Assembly: GCF_024749045.1 (NCBI RefSeq)
Contig: NZ_CP087184.1
Span: 930,001 to 994,000 of the forward strand
Length of the DNA: 64,000 bases
Source: Pseudomonas sp. B21-028
GTDB lineage: Bacteria > Pseudomonadota > Gammaproteobacteria > Pseudomonadales > Pseudomonadaceae
Direction of reading: 5' to 3'
Of the stretch, positions 1 through 9,797 are shown piece after piece; within the stretch, counting starts at the first letter, position 1, and each line of letters begins with the position of its first letter. The notes under the pieces are model-generated. The model was not told the DNA's origin, made no database searches, and saw only the letters and a program-made list of their open reading frames with translations. The position numbers and the translations under genes are program-made.

Positions 1-1
1 G

Positions 2-2431
2 CTGGCTCTGGATGCACAGATGATCGGGCTCGGCGTGTCGGCCGATGATTTCGAAGAGCTGGTGTGGCGTGGCGCCCGTTTGCTGCGCCAGGCCGATTGC
101 GTGAGTAACGGCTTTGCCGGGGTGTTGCAGCAGGTCGATGCGCTGCCCCTGGGCGATGGCCTGTGGTGGCTGCACAGCGAACAGACCGTCAAGCGCCCAG
201 GTCTTGCCTTCGTGACACCGGACAAACCCATCCGCTATCTGGGACAACCCTTGAGTGGCCTGTTCTGTCTTGCCAGTCTCGGCGAAGCTCACCAGGCGTT
301 GCTCGAACGACTCTGCGCGTTGCTGATCGAAGGTCGCGGCCATGAGCTGGGCCGTGCCACCAGCAGTCGCAAGGTGCTGGAAGTGCTCGGTGGCGAGCTG
401 CCCGCCGACTGGCCCAGCGCTCGAATCGGCCTGGCCAACGCCCATGGCTTGCATGCGCGTCCGGCGAAGATTCTTGCGCAATTGGCGAAAAGCTTCGAAG
501 GCGAGATCCGCGTGCGCATCGTCGACGGCCAGGACAGCGCCGTGTCGGCCAAGAGCCTGAGCAAGCTGCTGAGCCTGGGCGCCCGCCGCGGTCAGGTCCT
601 GGAATTCATCGCTGAACCGAGCATCGCCGCCGATGCGTTGCCGGCACTGCTGGCGGCCATCGAAGAAGGCCTGGGCGAAGAAGTCGAGCCGCTGCCGCCA
701 CCGAGTGCGCCGCAGGAAAGCCCGATGGCCGAAGTCGCCGCCGTGATGCTGGCCCCCGAATCCGGCAGCCTGATCCAGGCGGTGCCTGCCGCGCCGGGAA
801 TCGCCATTGGCCCGGCTCATATCCAGGTCGTGCAAGCCATCGACTATCCGCTGCGCGGCGAGTCGGCCGCCATCGAGCGCGAGCGCTTGCAGAACGCCTT
901 GAATCAGGTGCGCCGCGACATCGAAGGCCTGATCGAGCGCGCCAAGGCCAAGGCCATCCGCGAAATCTTCGTGACCCATCAGGAAATGCTCGACGACCCT
1001 GAGCTCACTGACGAAGTCGATACCCGCCTGAAGCTCGGTGAAAGTGCGCAGGCGGCGTGGATGGGCGTGATTGAAGCCGCGGCGAAAGAACAGGAAGCCT
1101 TGCAGGACGCGCTGCTCGCCGAGCGTGCTGCCGATCTGCGTGACGTCGGCCGACGCGTGCTGGCGCAGTTATGCGGTGTCGAAACCCCGAACGAACCCGA
1201 GCAGCCGTACATCCTGGTGATGGACGAGGTCGGTCCGTCCGACGTGGCGCGCCTGGACCCGAGCCGGGTGGCGGGGATTCTCACCGCACGTGGCGGCGCC
1301 ACCGCCCATAGCGCGATTGTCGCTAGGGCCCTGGGCATTCCGGCGCTGGTGGGGGCGGGGGCCTCGGTGTTGTTGCTGGCCCCAGGCACTTCATTGTTGC
1401 TGGACGGCCAGCGCGGTCGCCTGCATGTGGAGCCCGATGCCGCCACCCTGCAACGCGCCGTCGAGGAGCGTGACACCCGCGAGCAGCGCCTCAAGGTTGC
1501 TGCCGAACAGCGTCACCAACCCGCGCTGACCCGTGATGGCCACCCGGTGGAGGTGTTCGCCAACATCGGCGAAAGCGCCGGTGTCGCCAGCGCGGTGGAG
1601 CAGGGTGCCGAAGGCATCGGCCTGTTACGCACCGAACTGATTTTCATGGCCCACACCCAGGCACCGGACGAAGCGACCCAGGAAGCCGAATACCGCAAGG
1701 TGCTCGACGGCCTGGCCGGCCGGCCGCTGGTGGTGCGCACGCTGGATGTCGGCGGCGACAAGCCGCTGCCGTACTGGCCGATCGCGAAAGAAGAAAACCC
1801 GTTCCTCGGCGTGCGCGGCATCCGTCTGACTTTGCAGCGCCCACAGATCATGGAGGCACAACTGCGTGCCTTGCTGCGTTCGGCGGACAACCGTCCGTTG
1901 CGGATCATGTTCCCGATGGTGGGCAACGTCGAGGAATGGCGCCAGGCCCGGGACATGACCGAGCGCCTGCGCCTGGAAATTCCGGTGGCGGACCTGCAGC
2001 TGGGGATCATGATCGAAGTGCCGTCCGCCGCGTTGCTGGCGCCGGTGCTCGCCAAGGAGGTCGACTTCTTCAGCGTGGGCACCAACGACCTGACCCAGTA
2101 CACCCTGGCCATCGACCGGGGTCACCCGAGTCTTTCGGCCCAGGCCGACGGCTTGCACCCGGCGGTGTTGCAATTGATCGACATCACCGTGCGCGCAGCC
2201 CATGCCCATGGCAAATGGGTGGGCGTGTGCGGCGAGCTGGCGGCCGATCCGCTGGCGGTACCGGTGCTGGTGGGCCTGGGGGTGGATGAGCTGAGTGTGT
2301 CGGCCCGCAGCATTGCCGAGGTCAAGGCGCGAGTACGCGAACTGAGCCTCGAACAAGCACAAACCCTGGCCCGCGAAGCATTGGCCGTGGGCAGCGCCAA
2401 TGACGTGCGCGCATTAGTGGAGGCGCTGTAA
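2..2431 (+). CDS. fruB: PTS fructose multiphosphoryl protein EIIA-HPr-EI (5' truncated)
   Basis: Cytoplasmic phosphorelay protein passing phosphate from PEP to the fructose permease FruA. The reading frame is open from base 2, so the true start lies upstream; about 809 codons are visible and, from the family's usual length of about 950, I infer that some 140 residues are missing. Visible order: end of the EIIA domain with its likely phospho-His in WLHSEQ (about residue 52 from the first Met at base 20); an HPr domain with the active-site motif HGLHARP (about residues 145-225); then enzyme I with the phospho-His motif GGATAHSAIVARALG, the PEP-binding motif SVGTNDLTQYT and the C-terminal motif GVCGELAADP. 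The stop codon overlaps the fruK start (TAATG), so translation is coupled. Family identity is certain; the N-terminus cannot be judged. Confidence 0.95.
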   Translation: MALDAQMIGLGVSADDFEELVWRGARLLRQADCVSNGFAGVLQQVDALPLGDGLWWLHSEQTVKRPGLAFVTPDKPIRYLGQPLSGLFCLASLGEAHQALLERLCALLIEGRGHELGRATSSRKVLEVLGGELPADWPSARIGLANAHGLHARPAKILAQLAKSFEGEIRVRIVDGQDSAVSAKSLSKLLSLGARRGQVLEFIAEPSIAADALPALLAAIEEGLGEEVEPLPPPSAPQESPMAEVAAVMLAPESGSLIQAVPAAPGIAIGPAHIQVVQAIDYPLRGESAAIERERLQNALNQVRRDIEGLIERAKAKAIREIFVTHQEMLDDPELTDEVDTRLKLGESAQAAWMGVIEAAAKEQEALQDALLAERAADLRDVGRRVLAQLCGVETPNEPEQPYILVMDEVGPSDVARLDPSRVAGILTARGGATAHSAIVARALGIPALVGAGASVLLLAPGTSLLLDGQRGRLHVEPDAATLQRAVEERDTREQRLKVAAEQRHQPALTRDGHPVEVFANIGESAGVASAVEQGAEGIGLLRTELIFMAHTQAPDEATQEAEYRKVLDGLAGRPLVVRTLDVGGDKPLPYWPIAKEENPFLGVRGIRLTLQRPQIMEAQLRALLRSADNRPLRIMFPMVGNVEEWRQARDMTERLRLEIPVADLQLGIMIEVPSAALLAPVLAKEVDFFSVGTNDLTQYTLAIDRGHPSLSAQADGLHPAVLQLIDITVRAAHAHGKWVGVCGELAADPLAVPVLVGLGVDELSVSARSIAEVKARVRELSLEQAQTLAREALAVGSANDVRALVEAL

Positions 2432-3372
2432 TGGCGAAGATTCTTACCCTGACCCTCAACCCGGCGCTCGACCTCACGGTGGAACTGGCGCGCCTGGAAC
2501 CGGGCCAGGTCAACCGCAGCGATGCCATGCACAGCCACGCCGCCGGCAAAGGCGTGAACGTCGCCCAGGTACTTGCCGACCTGGGACATACGCTGACCGT
2601 CAGCGGCTTTCTGGGTGAAGACAACGCTCAGACGTTCGAGACACTGTTCGCTCAACGCGGTTTTGCCGACGCCTTTATCCGGGTGCCCGGGGAAACCCGC
2701 AGCAACATCAAGCTGGCCGAGCAGGATGGCCGCATCACCGACCTCAACGGCCCCGGCCCGAGGGTCGATGACGCGGCGCAGCAAGCGTTGCTGGCGCGCC
2801 TGGAGCAGATCGCCCCCGGGCACGATGCCGTGGTGGTGGCAGGCAGCTTGCCCCGGGGTGTCAGCCCGCAGTGGTTGCAGGCATTGATCACGCGCCTGAA
2901 AACCCTCGGCCTGAAAGTGGCCCTCGATACCAGTGGCGAAGCCTTGCGCGTCGCGCTGGCGGCCGGGCCGTGGCTGATCAAGCCGAACACCGAGGAACTG
3001 GCCGATGCACTGGGCTGCGATGTGGTGACCGAACAGGCCCAGGCCCAAGCGGCGCAACGCCTGCATGCTCAAGGTGTTGAGCATGTGGTGATATCCCACG
3101 GTGCCGACGGTGTGAATTGGTTCAGTGTCGGTTCGGCGTTGCACGCTTCTCCCCCCAAGGTCACCGTCGCCAGCACCGTGGGCGCCGGGGATTCGCTGCT
3201 GGCGGGCATGTTGCACGGCCTGCTCGGTGCACACGCCCCGGAGCAGACCCTGCGCACCGCCACGGCCATCGCTGCGATGGCGGTCACCCAGATCGGCTTC
3301 GGCATTCATGACACCGCGTTGCTGGCGTCGCTTGAACAGGGCGTGCGCGTGCGCCCCCTGACAGAACAATAA
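2431..3372 (+). CDS. fruK: 1-phosphofructokinase
   Basis: Phosphorylates fructose 1-phosphate, the product of PTS uptake, to fructose 1,6-bisphosphate. It is 313 aa, normal for the PfkB/ribokinase family. Visible motifs: the N-terminal substrate region with NPALDLTVEL, the glycine-rich HAAGKGVNVAQVLADLG, and the C-terminal anion-hole motif STVGAGDSLLAG with catalytic Asp about residue 254. Its ATG overlaps the fruB stop by one base and fruA starts 14 bases after its stop, so the three form one operon. The regulator FruR/Cra is not in the window and would be expected upstream. Confidence 0.96.
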   Translation: MAKILTLTLNPALDLTVELARLEPGQVNRSDAMHSHAAGKGVNVAQVLADLGHTLTVSGFLGEDNAQTFETLFAQRGFADAFIRVPGETRSNIKLAEQDGRITDLNGPGPRVDDAAQQALLARLEQIAPGHDAVVVAGSLPRGVSPQWLQALITRLKTLGLKVALDTSGEALRVALAAGPWLIKPNTEELADALGCDVVTEQAQAQAAQRLHAQGVEHVVISHGADGVNWFSVGSALHASPPKVTVASTVGAGDSLLAGMLHGLLGAHAPEQTLRTATAIAAMAVTQIGFGIHDTALLASLEQGVRVRPLTEQ

Positions 3373-3386
3373 GAGGGTTCGCGAGA

Positions 3387-5147
3387 ATGAAATTAGCCAT
3401 TGTGACGGCCTGCCCGAACGGCATGGTCACCAGTGTGTTGTGCGCCCGCCTGCTGGACGCGGCGGCCCAGCGCCAGGGATGGAGCACCAGCGTCGAAGTC
3501 CATGACGCGGCCCATCCGGAGCGCCAGTTGTCGACGGCCACCCTTGAAGCCGCCGAGTGGGTGTTGCTGGTCGCCAGCGGCCCGGTGGACCTGTCGCGGT
3601 TCGTCGGCAAACGCCTGTTCCGCAGTACCCCGGCCCAGGCTCTACAGGATGTCGATTCGGTGTTGCGACGTGGCGCCGAAGAGGCGGCGGTGCTGCTCGA
3701 GTCGGATGTTCAGCAGGAAGCGGCTGGTGCTGCGCAATCGCCCGGGGCTGCGAGTGAACGTGCGCCGCACCTGGTTGCTATCACCGCGTGCCCGACGGGC
3801 GTGGCCCATACCTTCATGGCCGCCGAGGCATTGCAGCAAGCCGCAACGCGATTGGGCTACGACCTGCAGGTGGAAACCCAGGGTTCGGTGGGCGCGCGCA
3901 ATCCGTTGAGCCCCCAGGCCATTGCCGATGCGGACGTGGTGCTGCTGGCGACCGACATCGAAGTCGCCACCGAGCGTTTTGCCGGCAAGAAGATCTACCG
4001 CTGCGGCACGGGCATCGCCTTGAAGCAAGCGGAGGCCACGCTGAAAAAAGCCTTGGCCGAAGGGCAACAGGAAACGGCCTCCAGCAGCAGTGCGGGGCCG
4101 GCCAAGGCGGAGAAGACCGGCGTCTATAAGCATCTGCTGACGGGCGTGTCGTTCATGCTGCCGATGGTGGTGGCCGGTGGTTTGCTGATCGCCTTGTCGT
4201 TCGTGTTCGGCATCACCGCGTTCAAGGAACCCGGGACGCTGGCGGCCGCGCTGATGCAGATCGGCGGCGACAGCGCGTTCAAATTGATGGTGCCGTTGCT
4301 GGCCGGTTACATTGCCTATTCCATCGCTGACCGTCCTGGCCTCGCGCCGGGGATGATCGGTGGGATGCTGGCGAGCACCCTGGGCGCCGGGTTCATCGGC
4401 GGGATCATTGCCGGCTTCCTGGCCGGTTACGCGGCCAAGGCGATCAACCGCTACGCCCGTCTGCCCCAGAGCCTTGAAGCCCTCAAGCCGATCCTGATCA
4501 TCCCGCTGCTGGCGAGCCTGTTCACCGGGCTGGTGATGATCTACGTGGTGGGCAAGCCAGTGGCGGGCATGCTCGAAAGCCTGACCCACTTCCTCGACAG
4601 CATGGGTACCACCAATGCGATTCTGTTGGGCCTGCTACTGGGGGCGATGATGTGTGTCGACCTCGGTGGCCCGATCAACAAGGCCGCCTACGCATTTTCG
4701 GTGGGGTTGCTGGCGTCGCAGAGTTATGCGCCGATGGCCGCGACCATGGCCGCCGGCATGGTGCCGCCGATTGGCCTGGGCATTGCCACCCTCATCGCTC
4801 GCCGCAAGTTTGCCCAGACCGAACGCGAGGCCGGTAAGGCGGCGTTGGTGCTGGGGCTGTGCTTCATTTCCGAAGGTGCGATTCCGTTCGCGGCGAAGGA
4901 TCCGTTGCGGGTGATCCCGGCCAGTATCGCAGGGGGGGCGCTGACCGGTGCGCTGTCGATGTACTTCGGCTGCAAACTCATGGCACCCCACGGCGGCTTG
5001 TTCGTGATGCTCATCCCCAACGCCATCAACCATGCGTTGCTGTACGTGATGGCGATCGTGGCGGGCAGCCTGCTGACGGCGGTGTCGTATGCGCTGCTCA
5101 AGCGGCCGGAGCAAGTCGAGATGGCACTGGAGCCCGCCAAGGCCTGA
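3387..5147 (+). CDS. fruA: PTS fructose-specific EIIBC permease
   Basis: Inner-membrane permease that imports fructose and phosphorylates it at C1, taking phosphate from FruB. It is 586 aa. Two tandem EIIB-type domains are seen: an N-terminal one with VTACPNGMVTSVL (Cys 9) and a second with ITACPTGVAHTFMAAEAL (Cys about 135, the expected phospho-Cys). An Ala/Ser/Lys linker near residues 225-245 leads to the hydrophobic EIIC domain (about 245-570), with DLGGPINKAAYAF and EGAIPFAAKDPLRVIP, both typical of fructose EIIC. The gene is last of the fru operon, with a REPIN just downstream. Confidence 0.96.
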   Translation: MKLAIVTACPNGMVTSVLCARLLDAAAQRQGWSTSVEVHDAAHPERQLSTATLEAAEWVLLVASGPVDLSRFVGKRLFRSTPAQALQDVDSVLRRGAEEAAVLLESDVQQEAAGAAQSPGAASERAPHLVAITACPTGVAHTFMAAEALQQAATRLGYDLQVETQGSVGARNPLSPQAIADADVVLLATDIEVATERFAGKKIYRCGTGIALKQAEATLKKALAEGQQETASSSSAGPAKAEKTGVYKHLLTGVSFMLPMVVAGGLLIALSFVFGITAFKEPGTLAAALMQIGGDSAFKLMVPLLAGYIAYSIADRPGLAPGMIGGMLASTLGAGFIGGIIAGFLAGYAAKAINRYARLPQSLEALKPILIIPLLASLFTGLVMIYVVGKPVAGMLESLTHFLDSMGTTNAILLGLLLGAMMCVDLGGPINKAAYAFSVGLLASQSYAPMAATMAAGMVPPIGLGIATLIARRKFAQTEREAGKAALVLGLCFISEGAIPFAAKDPLRVIPASIAGGALTGALSMYFGCKLMAPHGGLFVMLIPNAINHALLYVMAIVAGSLLTAVSYALLKRPEQVEMALEPAKA

Positions 5148-5176
5148 GCCATTTCCTGAGACAATAGGAAGTCCCC

Positions 5177-5265
5177 TGTGGGAGCGGGCCTGCTCGCGAT
5201 GCGGTCTATCAGCCAACAACTTTGTTATCTGATACTCCGCCATCGCGAGCAGGCTCGCTCCCACA
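5177..5265. repeat. REPIN (GTGGGAGCGAGCCTGCTCGCGA family), copy 1
   Basis: Two REP palindromes in inverted orientation: a left arm starting TGTGGGAGCGGGCCTGCTCG and a right arm that is its near reverse complement, separated by a variable spacer. It lies just after fruA and may act as a 3' RNA stabiliser or weak terminator. The same arm sequence recurs at least six times in the window. No RAYT transposase gene is present here. Confidence 0.9.
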
Positions 5266-5334
5266 CTGTTTTTTGCAACGTTCACAAACGATTAACACGA
5301 GCATGTTCTAGTTTCCCCATTTGGGAGGAACACC

Positions 5335-6876
5335 ATGAGCGAATTCGACCTGGGCCGGCGCCGTGTGATGCAGGCCGTGGGGGCGGGGTTGTTGTTGCCG
5401 GGGCTGGCGCCAGCGGTGATTGCCTCGGTCAAGGATCGGCCGGTACTGACCGATGGTGTGCAGTCCGGTGACTTGCAGGGCGACCGGGTGATGATCTGGA
5501 GTCGCAGCGACCGTCCGGCGCGCATGGTGGTGGAGTGGGACACCCGCAGCGGCTTCCTCAACCCCCGGCGCGTCGTTTCGCCACTGGCCGATGGTCGCAG
5601 CGACTTCACCGCCCGGGTCGAACTCAGTGGCCTGCCGCCCGACCAGGCGATTTTCTACCGCGTCCATTTCGAAGACGCCCAGAGCGGCGTTGCCAGTGAA
5701 CGCTGGTTGGGCCATCTGCGCAGCGCGCCGCGGTTCAAGCGCCATATCCGTTTTGTCTGGAGCGGCGACACCGTCGGCCAAGGCTTCGGGATCAACCCGG
5801 ACCTCGGCGGCATGCGTATCTACGAAGCCATGCGCCTGCGCCTGCCGGACTTCTTCATCCACAGCGGCGACACGATTTACGCTGACGGCCCGGTGCCTGC
5901 CCAGATCACCACGGAAGGCGGGCGCATCTGGCGTAATCTCACCACCGAAGCCAAGAGCAAGGTGGCCGAGACGCTGGACGAGTATCGCGGCAATTACCGC
6001 TACAACCTGATGGACGAGAACGTGCGGCGCTTCAACGCCGAGGTGCCGCAGATCTGGCAGTGGGATGACCACGAGGTGGTCAATAACTGGTCGCCGGGCA
6101 AACAACTGGACGAGCGCTACCAGACCAGGGATATCGGCACTCTGGTGGGCCGTGCGCGCCAAGCCTGGCTGGAATACGCGCCGATGCGCTTGCAGCAGGC
6201 CGATGGCGGCGGGCGGATCTATCGCAAACTCGCCTATGGACCGATGCTGGATGTGTTCGTGCTCGACATGCGCAGCTACCGAGAGGCCAATGATGCCAAC
6301 CTCGGCGCGGCCAAACCCTTCCTCGGTCGCGAGCAGTTGAATTGGCTCAAGCGCGAGTTGCAGCAATCCCGCGCTCAATGGAAAGTCATCGCCGCCGACA
6401 TGCCCATCGGCCTGGGCGTACCCGACGGTGAAGTCAGCCCCGGTGTGCCACGCTGGGAAGCGGTCGCCAACGGTGACCCGGGCCAGGCCCAGGGCCGCGA
6501 AGTTGAAATGGCCGAACTGCTTGGCTACCTGCGCAAGCATCAAGTGCGCAACTACGTCTGGCTCACCGCCGATGTCCACTATTGCGCCGCCCACCACTAC
6601 CACCCGGAACAGGCCGCGTTCCAGGATTTCGAGCCGTTCTGGGAATTTGTCGCCGGGCCGCTGAACGCCGGCAGTTTCGGACCCAATCCCTTGGACAAGA
6701 CCTTCGGCCCCGAAGTGGTGTTCCAGAAGGCACCCCCGGCCCAGAACACCTCGCCGTTTGCCGGCTTTCAGTTCTTTGGCGAGGTGAACATTGACGGGCA
6801 GAGTGGGGAGATGAGCGTGGTGTTGCGGGATCTGGAAGGGGGGGCGGTGTTCGAGAAGAAGTTGCAGCCGGTGTGA
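5335..6876 (+). CDS. phoD: Tat-exported alkaline phosphatase/phosphodiesterase, PhoD family
   Basis: Periplasmic or secreted metallophosphoesterase releasing phosphate from organic esters; in this family it is usually Fe/Ca dependent. It is 513 aa. A twin-arginine signal is seen at residues 7-30 (GRRRVMQAVGAGLLLPGLAP), which fits folded, cofactor-loaded export. PhoD signatures follow: WSGDTVGQG, SGDTIYADGP, WDDHEVVNNWSPG and, near the C-terminus, TADVHYCAAHHYHP, supplying Asp/His metal ligands. ATG follows a GGAGG-like site (GGGAGGAAC). It stands alone between two REPINs, downstream of and unrelated to the fru operon. I could not find a convincing Pho box. The enzyme class is secure; its natural substrate is not. 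Confidence 0.9.
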   Translation: MSEFDLGRRRVMQAVGAGLLLPGLAPAVIASVKDRPVLTDGVQSGDLQGDRVMIWSRSDRPARMVVEWDTRSGFLNPRRVVSPLADGRSDFTARVELSGLPPDQAIFYRVHFEDAQSGVASERWLGHLRSAPRFKRHIRFVWSGDTVGQGFGINPDLGGMRIYEAMRLRLPDFFIHSGDTIYADGPVPAQITTEGGRIWRNLTTEAKSKVAETLDEYRGNYRYNLMDENVRRFNAEVPQIWQWDDHEVVNNWSPGKQLDERYQTRDIGTLVGRARQAWLEYAPMRLQQADGGGRIYRKLAYGPMLDVFVLDMRSYREANDANLGAAKPFLGREQLNWLKRELQQSRAQWKVIAADMPIGLGVPDGEVSPGVPRWEAVANGDPGQAQGREVEMAELLGYLRKHQVRNYVWLTADVHYCAAHHYHPEQAAFQDFEPFWEFVAGPLNAGSFGPNPLDKTFGPEVVFQKAPPAQNTSPFAGFQFFGEVNIDGQSGEMSVVLRDLEGGAVFEKKLQPV

Positions 6877-6901
6877 GTTCTGCTCCACGACATCCCCCCG
6901 A

Positions 6902-6986
6902 GGGAGCGAGCCTGCTCGCGATAGCGGTGCATCAGACAGTATTTTTGTCGACTGACACACCGCATCGCGAGCAGGCTCGCTCCCAC
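6902..6986. repeat. REPIN, copy 2
   Basis: Inverted pair of REP arms (GGGAGCGAGCCTGCTCGCGA and its complement) between the convergent ends of phoD and piuB, a typical intergenic position for these elements. The left arm has lost the leading GTG. Confidence 0.88.
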
Positions 6987-7005
6987 AAGGGGACAGGGTT
7001 GTCGG

Positions 7006-9531
7006 TCAGTAAACGTCCCGCCGATACCGCCCCTGCTCGATCAACCGCTCCACTTCCTCGGCCCCCAGCACGTCGTTGAGCACCTGATCCACCCCCGATG
7101 CCATACCCTGCAAGCTACCGCAGACATAGATCACCGCGCCGTCGGCCAGCCATTGCTTGAGCAGCGCGGCGGATTCGCGCAGGCGGTCCTGGACGTAGAT
7201 CTTCTGTTCCTGATCCCGGGAGAACGCCAGGTCCAGGCGTTCCAGGTCGCCGGAGGTCACCCATTCCTGAAGCTCATCGCGGCAATGGAAATCATGTTCG
7301 CGCTGGCGTTCGCCAAACAGCAGCCAGTTGCGTTGCGGGCCTTCGGCGACGCGGGCCTTGAGCAAGCTGCGCAGGCCTGCCAGTCCGGTGCCGTTGCCCA
7401 GCAGGATCATCGGCACGCCCTGGGGCGGCAAGTGGAAGCCGCTGTTGCGCCGCACCCGCAGGCTGATGGCGCTGTCCAGTGGGGCGTACTCGGTGAGCCA
7501 GCCGGAGCCGATGCCCAGGCTGCCGTTGGCATGACGTTCCTGGCGCACGATCAGTTCCAGCACGCCATCGGCCGGGATCGAGGCGATGGAATACTCACGC
7601 GGCGCCAGCGGTGCCAGCGCGTCCAGCAGCGCCTGGGCATGCAGGCCCACCAGATGGGCGCGGTTCTCCGGTAACTGACGGGTCGCCAGGGCCTGTTCCA
7701 GGCTTTGCGGCAAACCGTCGACCTGGACGCGAGCGTTGCCGGCGATACCCAGGCCCTCGAGAAAATGCTCGATGGCCAGCAGCTCGTTGCGTGGCAGTAT
7801 TTCCACCAGGTCGCCGGCCAGCCAGCTGCTTGGCCCAGGCGCGCTGAGGCCCAGCAGGTATACCCCCGAGCCACTGCTGTCGGGGTTGAGCAAGGTGCGC
7901 TGGCTGAGCGTCCAATGTTCGAAATCGGGGGCTTTCCAGGTGTCCACTGGCGCGTGCCCGGTCAGCTCGGCCAGTTGCTGTTGCCAGTGACGCAAGGCAT
8001 ATGGGTCGCCGCTGTCGACCTCCACCGGGGCGAACAGGGTCTTGCCGCCATGCTCAGCCAGCCAGGCGTGCAGGCGCCGGGCGAAACCGCAGAAGTTGTC
8101 GTACTGCCGGTCGCCCAGGCCCAGCACCGCATACTGCAGGCGCTCCAGGCCCAGGGGGCGGCCCAGCACCTTGCGCTCGAAACCCCGGGCGCTGTCCGGT
8201 CCTTCGCCGTCGCCAAAGGTACTGACCACAAACAAGGCGTGGGTGGAATTGCTCAGGTCCTGCTCGCTGACGCCGGCCAGTGGCTGGACGTTCACCGGCA
8301 GTCCGGCGGCCTGGAGCTGGCCGGCGGTCTGCCACGCCAGCTGTTCGGCAAAACCGCTCTGGCTGGCGAAGCCGATCAGCCACGCGGGCGCATCGCCGGG
8401 GCTGGCGGCCAGCCCCTGGCGTGCCTGGCGGACTTGACGTTTCTTGCGGCGACGGTCCAGGTACAGTAACCAGCCGGTGATGAAGAACAGCGGCATGGTC
8501 AGCGCTGCCACCGTCACCAGGATCCGTCCGATCAGGCCGAAATAGCTGCCGACATGCAGGGCATAGATGCTGGTCAGCAGTTGCGCCTTGAGGCTCTTGT
8601 CGCTGTAGCGTCTGTGTTGGCTGACGACGCCGGTGGCCGGGTCGAGGATGATCTGGTTCAGCGCCCGGTCATGGGGCGAGTTTTTCAGCAGGTAGAACAC
8701 CGTCGCCGGTTGTCCGGCCACCGGCGGCATGCGCACATTGTAGGAGGCCAGGTCCGGGCCGGCGGCGCTGTAGATGCTGCTCCACATGGCCCGGTAATCG
8801 GCCACCGGCGGTGGGCCGTCAGGCACGGGGCCGCGGTTGCGCACCCGCTCGTTCTTCGGTGAGTCGGAAAGCAGGCGGGTCACACCCTTGTTGTACCAGT
8901 CGTAGGACCAGGTCAGCCCGGTCAGGGCCGCCAACAGGTAGAACGCCAGGCACCAGGTCCCGGCCACCGAATGCAAGTCCCAGTTGAAACTGCGGCCTTT
9001 CTTCTGCCAATCGAGGGTCAGCCAGGCACGCCAGCTCTTCCACTGGCGCGGCCAACGCAGGTACAACCCGGACAGGCAGAAAAACACCAGGATCAACGTG
9101 CAGGCCCCGGTAATCTGCCGGCCTACGTCGTCCAGGGCCAGGATGCGGTGCAGCTTGAGCATCAGGCCGAAGAAGTCCTGGCCCACCACATCGCCCATGA
9201 ATTGAGCGTTGTACGGGTTGAAATAGCGCATGGGGCCGCGCTTTTCCCCGGGCGGCGCGGCGAAGATCGCCCGTGCGGCATTACCGCTGTCGGTTTCGAC
9301 CCAGAGCATCGCGACGGTTTTACCGGCGGCAGCCTCGATCTGCTCCACCAGTTCGGCGGGCGGCAGGACACCGGTCGGTTGCTTCTCCACCGTCAGCACC
9401 TGCGGGTTCAGCGCCCGCAGGATCTCGTCCTGGAACGACACCGCGGCGCCGGTAATGCCCATAAAAGCCAGGACCAGCCCGGCACTGATGCCGAAAAACC
9501 AGTGCAACTGGAACAGGGTTTTCTTCAACAC
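7006..9531 (-). CDS. piuB: PepSY-domain flavoreductase fused to a CPR/CysJ-like diflavin module (PiuB-like)
   Basis: Inner-membrane fusion of 841 aa. The N-terminal part (about 1-385) is a PepSY transmembrane region with four apparent membrane helices; the first is [20 protein letters not shown] and the last [17 protein letters not shown]. It is followed by a flavodoxin-like FMN domain starting at [18 protein letters not shown] and by an FAD/NADPH domain with the RxYS-type [20 protein letters not shown] and the terminal [18 protein letters not shown]. It should pass electrons from NADPH across the membrane, probably to reduce ferric siderophores imported by the neighbouring PiuA. It lies downstream of piuA, separated by a terminator and a REPIN, so it may have its own promoter. 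In P. aeruginosa, as I recall, the equivalent order is PA4513-PA4516. The siderophore-reduction role is inference. Confidence 0.85.
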   Translation of the reverse strand: MLKKTLFQLHWFFGISAGLVLAFMGITGAAVSFQDEILRALNPQVLTVEKQPTGVLPPAELVEQIEAAAGKTVAMLWVETDSGNAARAIFAAPPGEKRGPMRYFNPYNAQFMGDVVGQDFFGLMLKLHRILALDDVGRQITGACTLILVFFCLSGLYLRWPRQWKSWRAWLTLDWQKKGRSFNWDLHSVAGTWCLAFYLLAALTGLTWSYDWYNKGVTRLLSDSPKNERVRNRGPVPDGPPPVADYRAMWSSIYSAAGPDLASYNVRMPPVAGQPATVFYLLKNSPHDRALNQIILDPATGVVSQHRRYSDKSLKAQLLTSIYALHVGSYFGLIGRILVTVAALTMPLFFITGWLLYLDRRRKKRQVRQARQGLAASPGDAPAWLIGFASQSGFAEQLAWQTAGQLQAAGLPVNVQPLAGVSEQDLSNSTHALFVVSTFGDGEGPDSARGFERKVLGRPLGLERLQYAVLGLGDRQYDNFCGFARRLHAWLAEHGGKTLFAPVEVDSGDPYALRHWQQQLAELTGHAPVDTWKAPDFEHWTLSQRTLLNPDSSGSGVYLLGLSAPGPSSWLAGDLVEILPRNELLAIEHFLEGLGIAGNARVQVDGLPQSLEQALATRQLPENRAHLVGLHAQALLDALAPLAPREYSIASIPADGVLELIVRQERHANGSLGIGSGWLTEYAPLDSAISLRVRRNSGFHLPPQGVPMILLGNGTGLAGLRSLLKARVAEGPQRNWLLFGERQREHDFHCRDELQEWVTSGDLERLDLAFSRDQEQKIYVQDRLRESAALLKQWLADGAVIYVCGSLQGMASGVDQVLNDVLGAEEVERLIEQGRYRRDVY

Positions 9532-9605
9532 GTCGCCCGCCTTTCATTCATTACTGTTCATCACGGCGTGCATTATGCCGTGTGTTATCGAGAAGCATTC
9601 ATAAA

Positions 9606-9653
9606 CACACATAAAAGCCCCGCTCATGAAGATGGGCGGGGCTTTTATGTGTG
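9606..9653. terminator. Long perfect stem-loop, bidirectional terminator between piuA and piuB
   Basis: Eighteen-base perfect stem: CACACATAAAAGCCCCGC (from 9607) pairs with its complement ending near 9653, with a loop of about 11 bases. The GC core is flanked by A4 on one side and T4 on the other, so it can terminate in both directions. It should end piuA transcripts before piuB. Confidence 0.8.
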
Positions 9654-9676
9654 GTCTGCGATGGCGAGTCAAACCC

Positions 9677-9763
9677 TGTGGGAGCGAGCCTGCTCGCGAT
9701 GGCGGCATGTCAGACGATAGTGTGATCGATTGATCCACCGCTATCGCGAGCAGGCTCGCTCCA
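9677..9763. repeat. REPIN, copy 3
   Basis: Inverted pair of GTGGGAGCGAGCCTGCTCGCGA arms between the piuA stop and the terminator upstream of piuB. Confidence 0.9.
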
Positions 9764-9797
9764 CCGGTGACCGCATTAAGGCCCCAGCCATTTCCGG

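Noticed and set aside
5280..5310. Possible Pho box before phoD
   Set aside because: CGTTCACAAACGATTAACAC matches too few positions of the two direct CTGTCAT repeats.
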